A stretch of 64,000 nt of DNA from Nitrospirota bacterium (GCA_040752355.1 JBFMHE010000003.1:1-64000), one strand, 5' to 3'; positions 1 to 9,647 are shown, counted from the stretch's first letter. Numbers and translations are program-made. The notes: a model not told the origin generated them from the sequence alone.

Positions 1-2
1 GA

Positions 3-107
3 ACGGGTCGCCCTTGCGGTGATGAGGGGTTCATACACAAGATAGAGCAAGTTGTCGGCAGGAAACTTGTTGCTTTGCCGAGAGGCAGGCCGAGGAGAAG
101 GGAATAA
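3..107 (+). pseudogene. C-terminal end of a REP-associated (Y1/IS200-like) transposase, cut by window edge
   Basis: The first open frame reads in from the window edge and stops at 105-107. Its residues (GRPCGDEGFIHKIEQ, then GRKLVALPRGRPRRR) match the usual tail of REP-associated tyrosine transposases: a GRP-G-E-F pattern, a short helix and a basic GRPR end. Only about 34 residues are visible, so the HUH and Tyr catalytic motifs lie outside the window and it cannot be said whether the gene is intact. Just after the stop is a tandem pair of cctattaaga units (about 119-140), which may belong to the end of the element. Family call is by motif recognition. Confidence 0.6.
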
Positions 108-437
108 ATGGTCGCTGTCCCTATTAAGACCCTATTAAGACCCCGTGTATATGAAGAAAAAAAGACAGAAACTATCATACATGCGCTGGTAGACATTGCA
201 GTATCAATGAAAAAAATCTATTTTGAAATTCTGCCTGAATTAAAACAGCGACAATTATCTGATAATGAATTGAGAGATAGAATTTGGGACATTAGAGAGG
301 AGATGCGACACATAGAATACCATATTAAAGATGCATCTCTTACTGAATTGTAAGATAGAGACTTCAATAGGGTTGCTCAAAAGGTCAGCAGACTAGGATA
401 TTGGGAGTTTGAAGATTACAAAGAATTTGGAAAGTAA
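108..437 (+). pseudogene. Small hypothetical ORF with in-frame stop, probable remnant
   Basis: An 81-residue charged, helical ORF runs from the ATG at 108 to TAA at 351-353. The same frame then stays open for 27 more codons (FNRVAQKVSRLGYWEFEDYK and so on) to TAA at 435-437, directly against the next reading frame. The tail looks like real protein, so this may be one protein of about 109 residues broken by a nonsense mutation. The first dozen residues run over the repeat beside the transposase tail, which suggests the true 5' end was lost. No family recognised. It could also be a real 81-residue protein with a chance extension. Confidence 0.35.
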
Positions 438-461
438 ATGCACAAACAGGTAGGGGGATTG

Positions 462-3400
462 ATGAATAATAAAGCACTAAAAATATGCTGGCTTATGATA
501 TGCCTGGTTTTACTCTTGCCCTCTTTCCTTTTCGCCGACGACTATTACGATGCCGCAGGATTCAATCCTAATCGAGAGACATTTTCGATGGTGCCCTACG
601 AGCATATCGACACCTTTACCGGCGGGGTGATCCTTAATTTTATAGATGCCAAGCTGCCAGGAAACGGCGGGCTAGACCTTGTTGTACAAAGAACCTATAA
701 CAGCAAGATATGGAAGAATATAAATACTCTGAGTCAAAGGCTCGTTGAGAACTCCTGGATGGGCACTGGCTGGTCATTGCACTTCGGCCGAGTCATAAGT
801 CCGGATTCACAGATTCCGATCATCGAGATGCCCGATGGCTCTCGACATAAGGCGTATGTGGCAGCAGGCGATACTTCGAAGAAGATAACAACGGATTATT
901 GGATATATAATTCTCATTCAACACCCCCCACCTTAACATTAACTGATGGCAGGACGATATACTTTGGCCACCGGGGACCACTAGTGGAGGGGGTTACTGC
1001 TTTATATGCAACAAAAATAACAGATGCGGACGGCAATACTATAAACATTACCTATAAATATCCGCTTGCCGGCAATGATATTATAGCTTACATTGAGGAT
1101 ACAAATGGAAGAAGAGTCACCTTCAGTACTACTGTTGTTAACGGGGCTGAAAAACTAACAAGAATATCCGGACCCGGCATAAACATGACGTATACTCATG
1201 TCGCAGTTCCGGAGGCGCAGTATAGCATCCTGACAAAAGCTACTCCGGCTGTTGGAGCGAGCTGGACCTACTCTTACAATACTACCAATAACCCTCTTTA
1301 TGAATTAACAGGAGTTACTTCACCTGCTGGCGGCGCCATCTCATATGCGTATGCTACTAAAGCCTTCGTAATAGGCGGCTCATATGTGTACTTCCGAACT
1401 ATTGTCAGCCGGCAGGCAAGCGGCAGAGATATTCCCTCTGGTACATGGACCTTTAACTATCAGTCCGGTACATCAGGAGACACCACTACGATAAGCGACC
1501 CCTGCGGCAGAACAGTCACCTACCAGCACTATGGCTACGGATACGGCAACCAGTGGGGCGAGCTCTGGAAAACGGGTCTCCTGTTCTCAAAAGCCATCTC
1601 TGGAGAGGAAACGGTTAACTATGGCTGGGATAAGTCCGCAGCGATATCATACGTGAATGAGTGTACTCCTTTCTATTGCGACTATGATATCTGGGCTCCC
1701 CGCCTGATTTCGAAGAGCATAACGCGTGGCGGGAAAACCTACACAACAAATTACAGCAATTATGATTCTTATGGCAATCCTCAAAGAATATCGGAAGCAG
1801 GAGATAAATCCAGGACAACGGATATTGCCTACTGGACCAATGCGAGCAAGAATATAGTGCAAGGGAGACCGGCGAGCGAAGCGGTATCAGGCAGTTATCC
1901 TGGGACTTTCACAACGAGTTATACATATGACACGAACACCGGCAGGATAACATCGATCACAAAGTATGGTGTTAGGACAGACTTTACCTATTACAGCAAT
2001 GGGAACCTGTATACTCAAAAGGATGCGAATGGCAATATAGCGAGCTATCAATGGACTAATGGGAACATTTCGAAAATAACCAATCCTCTCTATTCCATTA
2101 CGCGCTCTATCAACAGCGATGGGACTGTTGCAAGCGAAACCAATGGTCGTGGGCATATCACCTCATTTACCTATGACGGTAATCAAAGACTGACCTCTAA
2201 AACCCCTCCTGCCGGTAATGTCATAAATTATACGTATCCTGCGGACAACTCTTATGTTAAAGAGGCGAGGGGAGGATTCTACACCTATCGCTATTTTGAC
2301 GGTTTCGGAAGGCTATCTGGAACACAGGATAGCCTCGGGGCAACTACTGATATTCAGTACAAAAGCTGCGGTCCGAAATACTACACGACCTCAAATACGG
2401 GAGATACGGTCTACTATGATCATTTCGGCAGGAAGACTTCGGTTCTCCATCGAGACAGCAGCAGCATAAGCTACGCCTATTCGGGAAGCAACGTCACTGT
2501 TACTGATGAGGCAGCAGCTAAGACCTACTTGTACTACGAAGCATTCGGTAACCCCGATGAAAAGCTCCTGGTCAAAGTCGTCGATGCCAAATCCAACAGC
2601 ACTGATTATACGTACAACATGGCCGGAAGTCTTACAGGGATGACGCAAGGGGGCTTGGCGAGAAGCTATACCTATAGCACAAAGAATTTTCTGTCTTCAG
2701 AAACACATCCCGAAAAGGGAACGATTTCCTACGGCAGAGACAGTGTGGGTAACATGACCTCGAAAACCGATTCCCTTGGCACGGTATCTTACTCGTACGA
2801 TGGACTGCATCGACTTAAAACCATCTCCTATACCTCGGGACAGGTGAATTTCGGTTACGACAACGCCGACAACAGGATATCCATGAGCAACCCGCATGCC
2901 TCGGCAAGCTACGGTTACGATCCGGCGAACCGGCTTACCAACAAGGCGGAGACAATCAGTGGAAGGAACTACCCGACCTCCTACTCATATGACGGCAATG
3001 ATAACCTGACCGACATCTATTATCCATCGGGTCGTCACGCCATCTATGCCTATAATGCCAATAATCAGATAACCTCGGTTTCGGGATTCGGCGGGACTAT
3101 AAGCGGTATTTCGTACTATACATCCGGAAACTATTTAGGGCTACCCAGCGGTTTTACCTACGCCAACGGGCTGTATAATTCACTGACGTACAACAGCAGA
3201 AATCTTACCACCCAGGTTAGGGCGGGGGCTTCGGCACTCAACATAGGGTATGGCTATGACAGCAGGGGAAATACGACCTCTATCGTAGACTATCTTGATA
3301 GATCAAGAGATCAGTCGCTCTCCTATGACTCTTTAAACCGTCTCGAAACGTTCAATGCTGGCGGGCTGTGGGGCACAGGGTTGTTTACCTATGATGCCTC

Positions 3401-6400
3401 GGGCAACAGGATGAGCAAGACAGTGGCAGGAGTTACGACAAGCTACGGCTATTCCGGTAATCGGCTTGCTGCAACGTCGGGAGGGGAGGCCTTTTCATTC
3501 GGTTATAACGGCAGCGGCGATGTGACCTCCTTAAATGGATACGCTCTTGAGTACGACCAGCTTCACAACCTTACGAGCTACAAACAGAACGGCACGCCTG
3601 TTGCCGGATTCAGCTACGACGGCGACGGCATGCGGATTACCAAGACTGCAGATGGCAAAACTATCGTCTATCACTACGACCAGGGCGGCAGGCTTTTGTC
3701 GGAGAGCTACAGTGACGGAATGCTTATAGCCGATTATGTGTATCTATTCGGCAAGCTGGCGGCAAAAGTAGTTGCCACGCCCACCCTATCGGTGACCCCC
3801 GCCCCCAAGGATTTCGGCGCCGTGCCGCTCGGCACGCAGCCTCTGCAGACCTTCACCATAGCCAACACCGGAAGCGCAGTGCTTGAGCTGGGCGCCACAA
3901 CCCTATCCGGGGCCCAGATAGACGAGTTTGTGAAGACCGCTGATAACTGCTCGGGGAGGGCTCTTGCGCCGGGCGGCAGCTGCACCGTTGACGTAACGTT
4001 GACTCCTAGAGGCATCGGCGTGAAGAATGCGATCCTCTCCATTGTCTCCAACGATCCGGACTCCCCCACGAAGAACATAGCCCTTACCGGCACCGTAGTC
4101 GTTACCCTCACCACGAGCAAATCAGGGTTGGGCATAGGCACGGTCACGAGCAGTCCTGCAGGCATCTCCTGTGGAACGGACTGCACGGAGAACTATAGCC
4201 AGGTTACGACCATCACCCTCACCGCGTCTCCGGATGCCTGTTCAGATTTTGCGGGATGGTCAGGGGGAGGATGCAGCGGGACAGGAGAGTGTACGGTGAC
4301 GGTGGACAGCAGTCACGTGACCATAACTGCGCTCTTTAATCCTAAGCCAATAACGGCAGCTTTCTCGATGCTCCCTGAAAGCGGCTATGCGCCGCTTTTT
4401 GTAACACTTACCGATTTGTCGGCGCACTGCCCGGTCTCCTGGAGCTGGACATTCGGCGACGGTTCAAGCAGCAATGTGCAGAATCCGCCGCTTCACAATT
4501 TCGAGGGTGAAGGGAGCTACACCGTGTCACTCACCGTGATAAATCGGGCCGGGGTCTCCAGTACCGCAACCAAGACGGTAACAGCCCAGGCTTGCCCGAA
4601 TCATCCGGTGAGGATCGGAACGACTTACTTCCCGTCACTCCAGGCGGCCTACGATGCCGCAGCGGACGGTGACGTAATTCAGAGTCATGCCATCAGGTTC
4701 TATGAGAACGTGACTATCGCAAAACAAATTGCAGTGACTTTTGACGGCGGCTATGGGTGTGATTACTCTTCGAAGCGCGGGTTTACGACACTGCAGGGGC
4801 AGATGGAGACGAAGCCCGGGGCCGGGACAGTGACGGTCAAGAGCTTTATGCTTACCTATGATACTTCACCGGTAACGACGGTTGCCGCGCCGACTGGCGG
4901 ATATTACAATGCTCCACAGAATATCACGTTAACCTGCACCGGCCCTTGCGGCCCTGTCTACTACACCACCGACGGCTCTCAGCCGACAACCGCCTCGAGC
5001 GTTTATACAGGACCTGTTGCCATCTCGTCAACAACAACGCTCAAGTTTTTCGCCTTGACCACTGAAGGCGGCCGTGAATCCATTAGGAGTCAGACGTATA
5101 TCATGGATACCGCACCGCCGACCGGCGGCATAACAATAAACGGCGGCGCTGCATTAACGAATAGTATAAGCGTGACATTGAGCCTTACCTGCACCGACGA
5201 CAACGGCTGCGCACACATGAAATTCAGTACTGATAATGCGGTCTGGTCATCAGCCGAAGCGTACAGTACCGGTAAAGCATGGCAGCTGTCCTCGGGTGAT
5301 GGGACTAAGTCAGTGTATGTGAAATATCAGGATATGGCAGGCAATTGGTCACCAGAGGCATACAACGCCGACATCGTGCTCGACGCGACACCGCCGGTGG
5401 TTACGGTGTCACCGGCAGGCGGGACATACAGCAGTACCCAGAGCGTAGTCCTTGGCTCGAATGAGCCGGCAACCATCTATTACACTGCCGACGGGAGCGA
5501 TCCTTTAATCAATGGTATTGTTTATACGAATCCCCTGGATATTGCGGTGACAACAACGCTCAGATTCTATGCAAAGGATTCTGCAGGGAACAGCTCGGCT
5601 GGGGGACAGGAGATCTACTCTATCGGGGTGCCTACGTGCTCTATTTCTATCAACTCCGGTGCACCATTTACCAACAGTACGGCTGTTACCGCAACGATCG
5701 GCTGTGGGGGCGGAAACAGTTGCACAGAGATGCAGTTCAGCAATGACAATGCAGTATGGTCTGCAGCAGAGCCCTATGCATCGACCAGGGCTTGGGAGCT
5801 TGCGGCAGGAGACGGCTCTAAAACGGTTTATGCAAAGGTCAAGAACACTATCGGCGGATGGTCTTCGGCGTGCACTGCCACTATTGTGCTTGACACGGCC
5901 CTGCCGGTAGCCAGCGCATCTCCCCCCGGAGGCGTTTATACGGTGCCCCAGGAAGTCATGCTGACCTGTAGTGATGGCACTGGCTCCGGATGCGGCAGCA
6001 TCTATTATACGATTGATGGAAGCACGCCAACGCTGCAGTCGCTTGTGTATAACGGGCCCTTAACTGTTGCAGCAACCACAACGCTGAATTTTTTTGCAGC
6101 TGACCGGGCAGGCAACAGCGGATCGGTAACTGCGGCGACCTATACCATTGATGCCAACGCGGCCCTGCCGGTAAGAATTGCCGGGACTGCGCCCTACTAT
6201 TTCAGCACGCTGCAGGATGCCTATAATGCTGCAATTGACGGCGATGTCATTCACGTGCAGGGGACAACTCTCGTTGAGAGCCTGACCGTTAACAGGAATA
6301 TCTCGGTACTTATCGACGGCGGCTACAGCAATGACTTTTCGAACAAGAGTGGATTCACGACGCTCAAGGGAACGGTACAGACCCTCCCCGGCGGAGGGAC

Positions 6401-6434
6401 GATAACGCTGAAGAATTTTATGCTGATACAGTAA
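462..6434 (+). CDS. Secreted YD-repeat (Rhs-like) protein fused to adhesin-type Ig/PKD/chitobiase C-terminal domains
   Basis: I prefer the ATG at 462, after a purine-rich site, over the ATG at 438. It starts a clear Sec signal (basic NNKALK, hydrophobic core, SFLFA-DD). Numbered from 438, an Rhs N-terminal region (DTFTGG, QRTYNS) spans about 30-150. YD repeats (many GxxxxxxYDxxGN/RL units) run from about 490 to 1105 and end in an Rhs-type YVYLFGKLAAKV. Instead of the DPxG motif and a toxin tail, the chain continues into a choice-of-anchor-D domain (about 1115-1215), a Cys-containing bacterial repeat (1217-1300), a PKD domain (1304-1385), a FTTLQG module (1390-1476), three chitobiase-C-like YYTTDGS domains alternating with Ig-like domains, and a second FTTLKG module to the end. 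Likely a large surface or exported filament protein. Export and YD shell are inferred from family; ligand unknown. Next gene starts 17 bp downstream. Confidence 0.85.
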   Translation: MNNKALKICWLMICLVLLLPSFLFADDYYDAAGFNPNRETFSMVPYEHIDTFTGGVILNFIDAKLPGNGGLDLVVQRTYNSKIWKNINTLSQRLVENSWMGTGWSLHFGRVISPDSQIPIIEMPDGSRHKAYVAAGDTSKKITTDYWIYNSHSTPPTLTLTDGRTIYFGHRGPLVEGVTALYATKITDADGNTINITYKYPLAGNDIIAYIEDTNGRRVTFSTTVVNGAEKLTRISGPGINMTYTHVAVPEAQYSILTKATPAVGASWTYSYNTTNNPLYELTGVTSPAGGAISYAYATKAFVIGGSYVYFRTIVSRQASGRDIPSGTWTFNYQSGTSGDTTTISDPCGRTVTYQHYGYGYGNQWGELWKTGLLFSKAISGEETVNYGWDKSAAISYVNECTPFYCDYDIWAPRLISKSITRGGKTYTTNYSNYDSYGNPQRISEAGDKSRTTDIAYWTNASKNIVQGRPASEAVSGSYPGTFTTSYTYDTNTGRITSITKYGVRTDFTYYSNGNLYTQKDANGNIASYQWTNGNISKITNPLYSITRSINSDGTVASETNGRGHITSFTYDGNQRLTSKTPPAGNVINYTYPADNSYVKEARGGFYTYRYFDGFGRLSGTQDSLGATTDIQYKSCGPKYYTTSNTGDTVYYDHFGRKTSVLHRDSSSISYAYSGSNVTVTDEAAAKTYLYYEAFGNPDEKLLVKVVDAKSNSTDYTYNMAGSLTGMTQGGLARSYTYSTKNFLSSETHPEKGTISYGRDSVGNMTSKTDSLGTVSYSYDGLHRLKTISYTSGQVNFGYDNADNRISMSNPHASASYGYDPANRLTNKAETISGRNYPTSYSYDGNDNLTDIYYPSGRHAIYAYNANNQITSVSGFGGTISGISYYTSGNYLGLPSGFTYANGLYNSLTYNSRNLTTQVRAGASALNIGYGYDSRGNTTSIVDYLDRSRDQSLSYDSLNRLETFNAGGLWGTGLFTYDASGNRMSKTVAGVTTSYGYSGNRLAATSGGEAFSFGYNGSGDVTSLNGYALEYDQLHNLTSYKQNGTPVAGFSYDGDGMRITKTADGKTIVYHYDQGGRLLSESYSDGMLIADYVYLFGKLAAKVVATPTLSVTPAPKDFGAVPLGTQPLQTFTIANTGSAVLELGATTLSGAQIDEFVKTADNCSGRALAPGGSCTVDVTLTPRGIGVKNAILSIVSNDPDSPTKNIALTGTVVVTLTTSKSGLGIGTVTSSPAGISCGTDCTENYSQVTTITLTASPDACSDFAGWSGGGCSGTGECTVTVDSSHVTITALFNPKPITAAFSMLPESGYAPLFVTLTDLSAHCPVSWSWTFGDGSSSNVQNPPLHNFEGEGSYTVSLTVINRAGVSSTATKTVTAQACPNHPVRIGTTYFPSLQAAYDAAADGDVIQSHAIRFYENVTIAKQIAVTFDGGYGCDYSSKRGFTTLQGQMETKPGAGTVTVKSFMLTYDTSPVTTVAAPTGGYYNAPQNITLTCTGPCGPVYYTTDGSQPTTASSVYTGPVAISSTTTLKFFALTTEGGRESIRSQTYIMDTAPPTGGITINGGAALTNSISVTLSLTCTDDNGCAHMKFSTDNAVWSSAEAYSTGKAWQLSSGDGTKSVYVKYQDMAGNWSPEAYNADIVLDATPPVVTVSPAGGTYSSTQSVVLGSNEPATIYYTADGSDPLINGIVYTNPLDIAVTTTLRFYAKDSAGNSSAGGQEIYSIGVPTCSISINSGAPFTNSTAVTATIGCGGGNSCTEMQFSNDNAVWSAAEPYASTRAWELAAGDGSKTVYAKVKNTIGGWSSACTATIVLDTALPVASASPPGGVYTVPQEVMLTCSDGTGSGCGSIYYTIDGSTPTLQSLVYNGPLTVAATTTLNFFAADRAGNSGSVTAATYTIDANAALPVRIAGTAPYYFSTLQDAYNAAIDGDVIHVQGTTLVESLTVNRNISVLIDGGYSNDFSNKSGFTTLKGTVQTLPGGGTITLKNFMLIQ

Positions 6435-6450
6435 AGGAGGAGGAAAGACT

Positions 6451-7458
6451 ATGAAGAAACTGGTGCTGGCGGTGCTAACGGGTCTATTGCTGATGGGAAT
6501 GTCCGCATTTGCGGCAGATGGGGATTTGATTGTGAATGGGAAAGTGGGGGTGGGGACGACGAGTCCGGTAGATCGGTTGGATGTTTTCGGTAATATACGA
6601 TTAGTGGGAGGAGGGTATTTGCAGCAGGTAGGCGGAAATTACTTGAGGTTAAATACGGATAGTGGAGTGCCGGGATCACATATTGCTTTCACAAGGGGAG
6701 CAACAGAGATAATGAGAATAGACGCTAGTGGGAATGTTGGAATCGGAACGACAAATCCAACTAACCCGCTTACAGTTGACGGTACTAACTATGGGGGCAA
6801 TGATAGTATAATTGTTGCTCGTTCACGCTCAAATTATGATATGTTTTCTGTTCTTCCATGGTCTGGGGGTACCTATATTGGTTCAGGTGCGTATTATAAA
6901 GATGGGGTATGGATACATAGCGGCACTGATGCTACCAATGCCCTCTTTTACATTGGTGGAACTGGAGGACGCTGGCTTGCTTCGAATAATGGCGTAGCTT
7001 CCTGGAATGTAACGGGAGGCAGCTCAATTTTACTGTGGACGGCTTCAGGTGTTCTTCAAGGCGCCTCCTCTCGAGCGGGCAAAGAGAATTTTGAGCCTCT
7101 TAACTTCAACGATATTCTTCATAAAATAAACAAACTCGACATCACACGCTGGAACTATAAAACCGAAGGTAGTGAGGTGAAACACATTGGCCCAATGGCT
7201 GAAGATTTTAGGGAAGTCTTTGGGGTAGGCGAGAGCGACAAGAATATTGCCCTGATCGATGAGGCTGGTATAGCTCTGGCGGGAGTAAAAGGGTTAATAG
7301 AAAGGGTTAAGGTGCAAGAGGATATTATCACTAGTCAAAAGGATGAAATCAGCGGCTTGAAAAAGGAGCTGAGCGATATCAAGAGCGTGCTTCAGAAGAT
7401 GGCAATTCAGATAACTATAAACAGCAATAATGCCATTGTATCTCAGGCTCAGCATTAA
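6451..7458 (+). CDS. Secreted fibre-like protein with C-terminal S74 intramolecular chaperone domain
   Basis: 335 residues with a Sec signal (MKKLVLAVLTGLLLMGMSAFA) and a strong AGGAGG site at 6437-6442. The middle has repeated VGIGTT-P motifs typical of bacterial tail-fibre-like passengers. From about residue 205 it looks like the S74 chaperone that trimerises the passenger and cuts itself off: S206-S-R-A-G-K211 keeps the Ser/Lys dyad spacing (Ser to Lys +5), and IGPMAEDF and a C-terminal coiled coil (about 290-325) follow. It lies 17 bp after the YD-repeat gene, so co-transcription and shared surface use are likely. Cleavage is inferred from the dyad. A hairpin terminator follows at 7500. 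Confidence 0.8.
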   Translation: MKKLVLAVLTGLLLMGMSAFAADGDLIVNGKVGVGTTSPVDRLDVFGNIRLVGGGYLQQVGGNYLRLNTDSGVPGSHIAFTRGATEIMRIDASGNVGIGTTNPTNPLTVDGTNYGGNDSIIVARSRSNYDMFSVLPWSGGTYIGSGAYYKDGVWIHSGTDATNALFYIGGTGGRWLASNNGVASWNVTGGSSILLWTASGVLQGASSRAGKENFEPLNFNDILHKINKLDITRWNYKTEGSEVKHIGPMAEDFREVFGVGESDKNIALIDEAGIALAGVKGLIERVKVQEDIITSQKDEISGLKKELSDIKSVLQKMAIQITINSNNAIVSQAQH

Positions 7459-7499
7459 AGGTGTAATTAAGTTTTAGAATAGTAATCCCTTTTGTAGCT

Positions 7500-7534
7500 G
7501 GAGTGGTGAGAGGCGTTTTCACCACTCCGAGTTT
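7500..7534 (+). terminator. Intrinsic terminator after the S74 protein gene
   Basis: A perfect 10-bp stem (ggagtggtga / tcaccactcc) with a 9-nt loop is followed by gagtttt. It ends the YD-repeat/S74 transcript and separates it from rpmH. The rest of 7459-7723 holds only the rpmH promoter. Confidence 0.8.
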
Positions 7535-7661
7535 TGTTGAGGCGCGTGCTACCGTAATCTCACTGTTGATAAAGCACAATAATTACAGTGATCTGCCCCG
7601 AACTTTTGGAGATATGTGCGGAGGCCTGTGTCTCCACGAGGCTGCAGAACGTTTGAAAGGA

Positions 7662-7691
7662 TTGACAGAAGGACCCCTAAAAAATTATAAT
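7662..7691 (+). promoter_or_regulatory. Consensus sigma-70 promoter for rpmH
   Basis: TTGACA at 7662-7667 and TATAAT at 7686-7691, both perfect consensus hexamers, are separated by 18 nt. The site lies 32 bp before the rpmH start and would drive rpmH-yidD-yidC strongly. Confidence 0.8.
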
Positions 7692-7723
7692 TTTATTTCA
7701 ATAATTTTCTCAGGAGGTCTCTT

Positions 7724-7864
7724 ATGGGCACGTATACTACCTATAATCCACATAAAAGCAGAAGGAAGAAGACCCACGGTTTCCTGACGCGGATGAGCAC
7801 CCAGGCGGGCAGGAGGATTATCAAGAACCGGCGGGCCAAGGGAAGAAAGCGCCTTGCAGGATAG
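7724..7864 (+). CDS. rpmH: 50S ribosomal protein L34
   Basis: A 46-codon gene with an AGGAGG site at 7712-7717. The protein has the L34 pattern: an N-terminal [19 protein letters not shown] stretch and a C-terminal [10 protein letters not shown], almost all Arg and Lys, for binding 23S rRNA. Length is normal for the family. It lies at the head of the classical rpmH-yidD-yidC cluster, but the rnpA gene that usually follows is missing: the next gene begins only 24 bp later. Expression is expected from the consensus promoter just upstream. Confidence 0.95.
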   Translation: MGTYTTYNPHKSRRKKTHGFLTRMSTQAGRRIIKNRRAKGRKRLAG

Positions 7865-7888
7865 GTCTGCAGAGGGAGCATCGCTCTC

Positions 7889-8098
7889 GTGAAGACGCTG
7901 CTCATAGCCTTGCTCAAGGCATACCGTTATCTGATTTCTCCGCTGTTGCCGCCGCGTTGCCGGTTTACGCCTTCCTGTTCCGAGTACTCCCTGGAGGCAG
8001 TGCGGAAATACGGCGCTCTCAAGGGCAGCTGGCTGACTGCACGGCGCCTCTTGAAGTGCCACCCTTTTCATGCGGGCGGATACGACCCGGTGAAATAA
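7889..8098 (+). CDS. yidD: Membrane protein insertion efficiency factor YidD
   Basis: 69 residues from a GTG start, with a gaggga site about 12 bp upstream. It shows the YidD hallmarks: an amphipathic N-terminal helix ([14 protein letters not shown]), [16 protein letters not shown], then [24 protein letters not shown] with the three conserved Cys. YidD is a small inner-membrane-associated helper of YidC. It sits directly after rpmH, with no rnpA between, and 19 bp before yidC, so the three genes form one operon. Confidence 0.93.
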   Translation: MKTLLIALLKAYRYLISPLLPPRCRFTPSCSEYSLEAVRKYGALKGSWLTARRLLKCHPFHAGGYDPVK

Positions 8099-8117
8099 CA
8101 TACGAGGATTTCACGTT

Positions 8118-9647
8118 ATGGATAAAAGAACACTCCTTGCCATCGCGCTCTCCATGGCGATACTGCTGGGCTACCAGTATCTTTTTGTAACCCCTACGCC
8201 GCCGCCTGCTCCGGACAAGCAGGCCGCACAGGCTCCGGCTAAAGAGACCCCGGCAGCGTCTGCAGCGCCGGCTGCCGTTTCTCCCGGTCCTCCCGGAGCC
8301 GTATCGGGCCCCGAGAAAGAGGTCATTGTAGAGAACAATCTTTACCGGGCCGTGCTGACATCGCGGGGCGGCACTATAAAGAGCTTTACGCTGAAGCAGT
8401 ACAAGGACAAAAGCGGCAACCCGATTACCCTCAAGGGCAACGAGGGCGCTGCGCCGCTCGCGCTCGGCACGAGCGAGGATTTTCAGCTCGCTGCGGTCAA
8501 CTTCTCGGTAAGCGGGAGCGATATCCGCCTCGACCCTTCGGCGCCGACGGGCTCGCTCATTTTCGAATACGCTTCAGGAGACCAGGTCATCCGCAGGACC
8601 TATGTCTTTTACCACGATAAATACGGCTTCGACCTGAAGGATGAGGTGAAGGGGCTGCCTTCCTACTGGATCACGCCGGGCAGGGATTTCGGCATCTACG
8701 CACGCGAGGACGGCGCGCATGCCGGGCCCGTGATCCTGCGCGATGCCGAGCGGATGGAGTTCACCGTAAAGGATGTGAGGGATGCGCGGAGCTTCAGGGA
8801 GGGCATAAAATGGATCGCCCAGGAGGATAAGTACTTCTTCTCCTCCATCGTGCCGCGCTCACCCGTCGAGGAGGCGAGGGTCTGGAGCAGCAATAACGAC
8901 GCCCTGGCAGCGCTGAAGATGCCGGCAGGGGTAAACAGCTACTTCGTCTATACAGGACCGAAGGAGCTCGGCCGGCTGAAGGACCTCGGCATGGGCCTCG
9001 AGCACATCGTCGACTTCGGTTTCTTCTCGATCCTGGCGAGACCGCTCTTCTGGGTCCTGATGCTCCTCTTCGATCTTACGAAGAACTACGGCGTGGCGAT
9101 CATCCTTCTCACGATCCTTCTGAGGATTCCCTTCATCCCGCTCATCAACAAGAGCCAGGAGTCGATGAAAAAGCTGCAGGACATACAGCCCAAGATGGCG
9201 GCAATCCGGGAGCAGTACAAGAACGACCCGCAGCGGATGCAGCGCGAGCTCATGGAGCTGTACAAGAAGAACAAGGTGAACCCGGTAGGCGGCTGCCTCC
9301 CCATGCTGCTCCAGGTGCCCTTCTTTTTCGCCCTCTACCAGGTCCTGAATACCGCCATCGAGCTGCGGAACGCGCCGTTCATGCTCTGGATCAACGATCT
9401 GGCGGCCAAGGACCCCTACTTCATACTGCCCATCATCATGGGCGCGACCATGGTGATACAGCAGAAGATGACGCCGTCGACCATGGACCCGACGCAGCAG
9501 AAGATCATGCTGCTCATGCCGGTGGTGTTCACCTTCATGTTCCTCAGCTTCCCCTCGGGGCTCGTCCTCTACTGGCTGGTGAACAACGTGCTGAGCATCG
9601 CCCAGCAGTTCTACATCAACCGGAAGCTGAAAACCCAGCCCGCGTAA
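8118..9647 (+). CDS. yidC: Membrane protein insertase YidC
   Basis: 509 residues, the usual size for the Gram-negative form. An N-terminal membrane anchor (LLAIALSMAILLGYQYLF) is followed by a Pro/Ala-rich linker, the large periplasmic beta-domain (about 70-310), and the conserved insertase core from about residue 330 (NYGVAIILLTILLRIPFIPL, then NPVGGCLPMLLQVPFF, and LVLYWLVNNVLSIAQQ). It inserts small inner-membrane proteins alone or with SecYEG. Gene order rpmH-yidD-yidC-(jag missing)-mnmE supports the call. Confidence 0.95.
   Translation: MDKRTLLAIALSMAILLGYQYLFVTPTPPPAPDKQAAQAPAKETPAASAAPAAVSPGPPGAVSGPEKEVIVENNLYRAVLTSRGGTIKSFTLKQYKDKSGNPITLKGNEGAAPLALGTSEDFQLAAVNFSVSGSDIRLDPSAPTGSLIFEYASGDQVIRRTYVFYHDKYGFDLKDEVKGLPSYWITPGRDFGIYAREDGAHAGPVILRDAERMEFTVKDVRDARSFREGIKWIAQEDKYFFSSIVPRSPVEEARVWSSNNDALAALKMPAGVNSYFVYTGPKELGRLKDLGMGLEHIVDFGFFSILARPLFWVLMLLFDLTKNYGVAIILLTILLRIPFIPLINKSQESMKKLQDIQPKMAAIREQYKNDPQRMQRELMELYKKNKVNPVGGCLPMLLQVPFFFALYQVLNTAIELRNAPFMLWINDLAAKDPYFILPIIMGATMVIQQKMTPSTMDPTQQKIMLLMPVVFTFMFLSFPSGLVLYWLVNNVLSIAQQFYINRKLKTQPA

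Noticed and set aside
7459-7723. Possible replication origin near rpmH
   Set aside because: No DnaA-box clusters (ttatccaca type) and no dnaA in the window.
7503-7787. A 94-codon ORF overlapping the start of rpmH
   Set aside because: It begins in the terminator of the previous gene, crosses the rpmH promoter and has no protein pattern.
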